From the NCBI RefSeq assembly GCF_030271835.1, contig NZ_CP127389.1, positions 1,276,001 through 1,340,000 on the forward strand: a DNA stretch of 64,000 nucleotides, read 5' to 3'. The position numbers were made by a program, and so were the translations under genes. This stretch comes from Proteus appendicitidis. GTDB lineage: Bacteria > Pseudomonadota > Gammaproteobacteria > Enterobacterales > Enterobacteriaceae. How positions within the stretch are numbered: position 1 is the first letter of the stretch; each line of letters opens with the position of its first letter. Below the pieces are notes generated by a model, which was not told the DNA's origin, did not search any database, and saw only the letters and a list, made by a program, of their open reading frames with translations. Below, piece by piece: positions 63,246-64,000 of the stretch.

Positions 63246-64000
63246 ATGGCTTTTTTATCTTTAAAAAAGCGAGGGAAAGTGCTCACCCTTATTTTAATTG
63301 TTACAGCAATTGCGACGTACTTTTTTTTGCCAAAAGATAAGGCACCGATATATCAAACACAGCAGATCACACGAGGTGATCTGTCAAAAGAAGTCACCGC
63401 AACTGGTAAGCTTGATGCTGTGCGTAAAGTAGATGTAGGTGCGCAGGTTAGTGGTCAGCTACAAACTTTATATGTAAAAGAGGGCGATGCCGTTAAAAAA
63501 GGTGATTTATTGGCGATTATTGATCCTAAAAAAGCACAAAATGACGTCACAGAATCTCAAGAAACAAATAATGAGCTTAAAGCCAATCTTCAACAAGCAC
63601 AGGCTGAATTGCGTTTGGCGCAATTGACATATCAGCGACAATTAAAGTTGATTGCTACCCATGTTATTGCGCAAGAAGAGCTTGATCGTACTAGAACTGA
63701 TGTTGAAGTGAAAAAAGCGCGCATCATCACTTATCAAGCTCAAATTAAAAAGAACCAAGCGACATTAGATACCGCAAGAACGAATCTGCAATATACACGG
63801 ATAACTGCGCCAATGGATGGTGTTGTCACGTTTATTAAAACTCTTGAAGGTCAAACAGTGATTGCCGCGCAAGAAGCGCCTACGATTTTAACTTTAGCTG
63901 ATTTAGACACAATGCTGGTAAAAGCAGAAGTATCCGAAGCTGACGTTATTTATTTAAAGCCTGATCTCAGCGCTTCTTTTACTGTTTTAGGCGCGCCAGA
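63246..64000 (+). CDS. macA: Macrolide efflux periplasmic adaptor MacA (partial)
   Basis: The first 251 codons of a membrane-fusion protein; the rest lies beyond the right edge. There is an N-terminal membrane anchor (VLTLILIVTAIATYFFLP). The lipoyl-like half-motif KEVTATGKLDAVRKVDVGAQVSGQLQTLYVKEGDAVKKGDLLAIIDP precedes a long coiled-coil hairpin (about residues 100-185), then NLQYTRITAPMDGVV. MacA links the MacB ABC pump to TolC. AAGGAAG precedes the ATG. macB is expected next. Confidence 0.92.
   Translation, partial: MAFLSLKKRGKVLTLILIVTAIATYFFLPKDKAPIYQTQQITRGDLSKEVTATGKLDAVRKVDVGAQVSGQLQTLYVKEGDAVKKGDLLAIIDPKKAQNDVTESQETNNELKANLQQAQAELRLAQLTYQRQLKLIATHVIAQEELDRTRTDVEVKKARIITYQAQIKKNQATLDTARTNLQYTRITAPMDGVVTFIKTLEGQTVIAAQEAPTILTLADLDTMLVKAEVSEADVIYLKPDLSASFTVLGAP

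Overview
The window looks like a chromosomal core segment of an enterobacterium of the Proteus type (order Enterobacterales, family Morganellaceae). It has AT-rich DNA with very AT-rich intergenic spacers. Nearly every protein is recognisable as an Escherichia coli orthologue, and Escherichia-like gene neighbourhoods are joined in a different order. No tRNA, rRNA, insertion sequence, prophage or CRISPR array was seen. The species assignment is inference from composition and protein similarity.

Layout. 0-9.3 kb: partial rhtA exporter, a LOG/GNAT gene pair, an amidohydrolase, moeAB (molybdenum cofactor), an MFS transporter, folE-yeiB. 9.3-16.5 kb, all minus strand: sanA, maeA, cdd, yohJK, metG. 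16.7-23 kb, plus strand: mrp, udk, dcd, asmA, dcuC. 23-27.9 kb: an orphan DUF6708-like gene that seems to have lost its 5' end, a small unknown gene, yegH, gnd. 28-33.7 kb: two tandem dctA paralogues, yeaK, an iron-dependent alcohol dehydrogenase. 33.8-41.1 kb: the complete hisLGDCBHAFI operon with its His6-rich leader and attenuator. 41.5-50 kb: yeeZ, a glutathione transferase, a PBP5/6-type carboxypeptidase, fhs, sdaB, sdaC. 50-64 kb: the E. coli 19-minute neighbourhood in condensed form (ybjG, yjbQ, rybB sRNA, grxA, ybjC, ybjN, rlmC, a Bcr-type MFS, artPIQM, ybjT, lysO, ybjD, partial macA).

How the genes work together. Several units belong to amino-acid and carboxylate metabolism: serine uptake and deamination (sdaC, sdaB) beside formate activation on tetrahydrofolate (fhs), dicarboxylate uptake (dctA x2 and dcuC), malate decarboxylation (maeA), arginine uptake (art), and export of lysine and threonine/homoserine (lysO, rhtA). 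Nucleotide salvage (udk, dcd, cdd) and folate/pterin metabolism (folE, moeAB, fhs) make a second group.

The genes are mostly ordinary; the more interesting material is regulatory. Both dctA paralogues carry a perfect TyrR-type box (TGTAAA-N6-TTTACA) at the same place just downstream of a conserved promoter. A RybB small RNA with a sigma-E-type promoter lies between yjbQ and grxA. An orphan plus-strand terminator between maeA and cdd suggests an unannotated small RNA. A perfect FNR box is placed for class II activation of the alcohol dehydrogenase gene. cdd has two CRP-like sites 50 bp apart. No wholly new multi-gene system was found.
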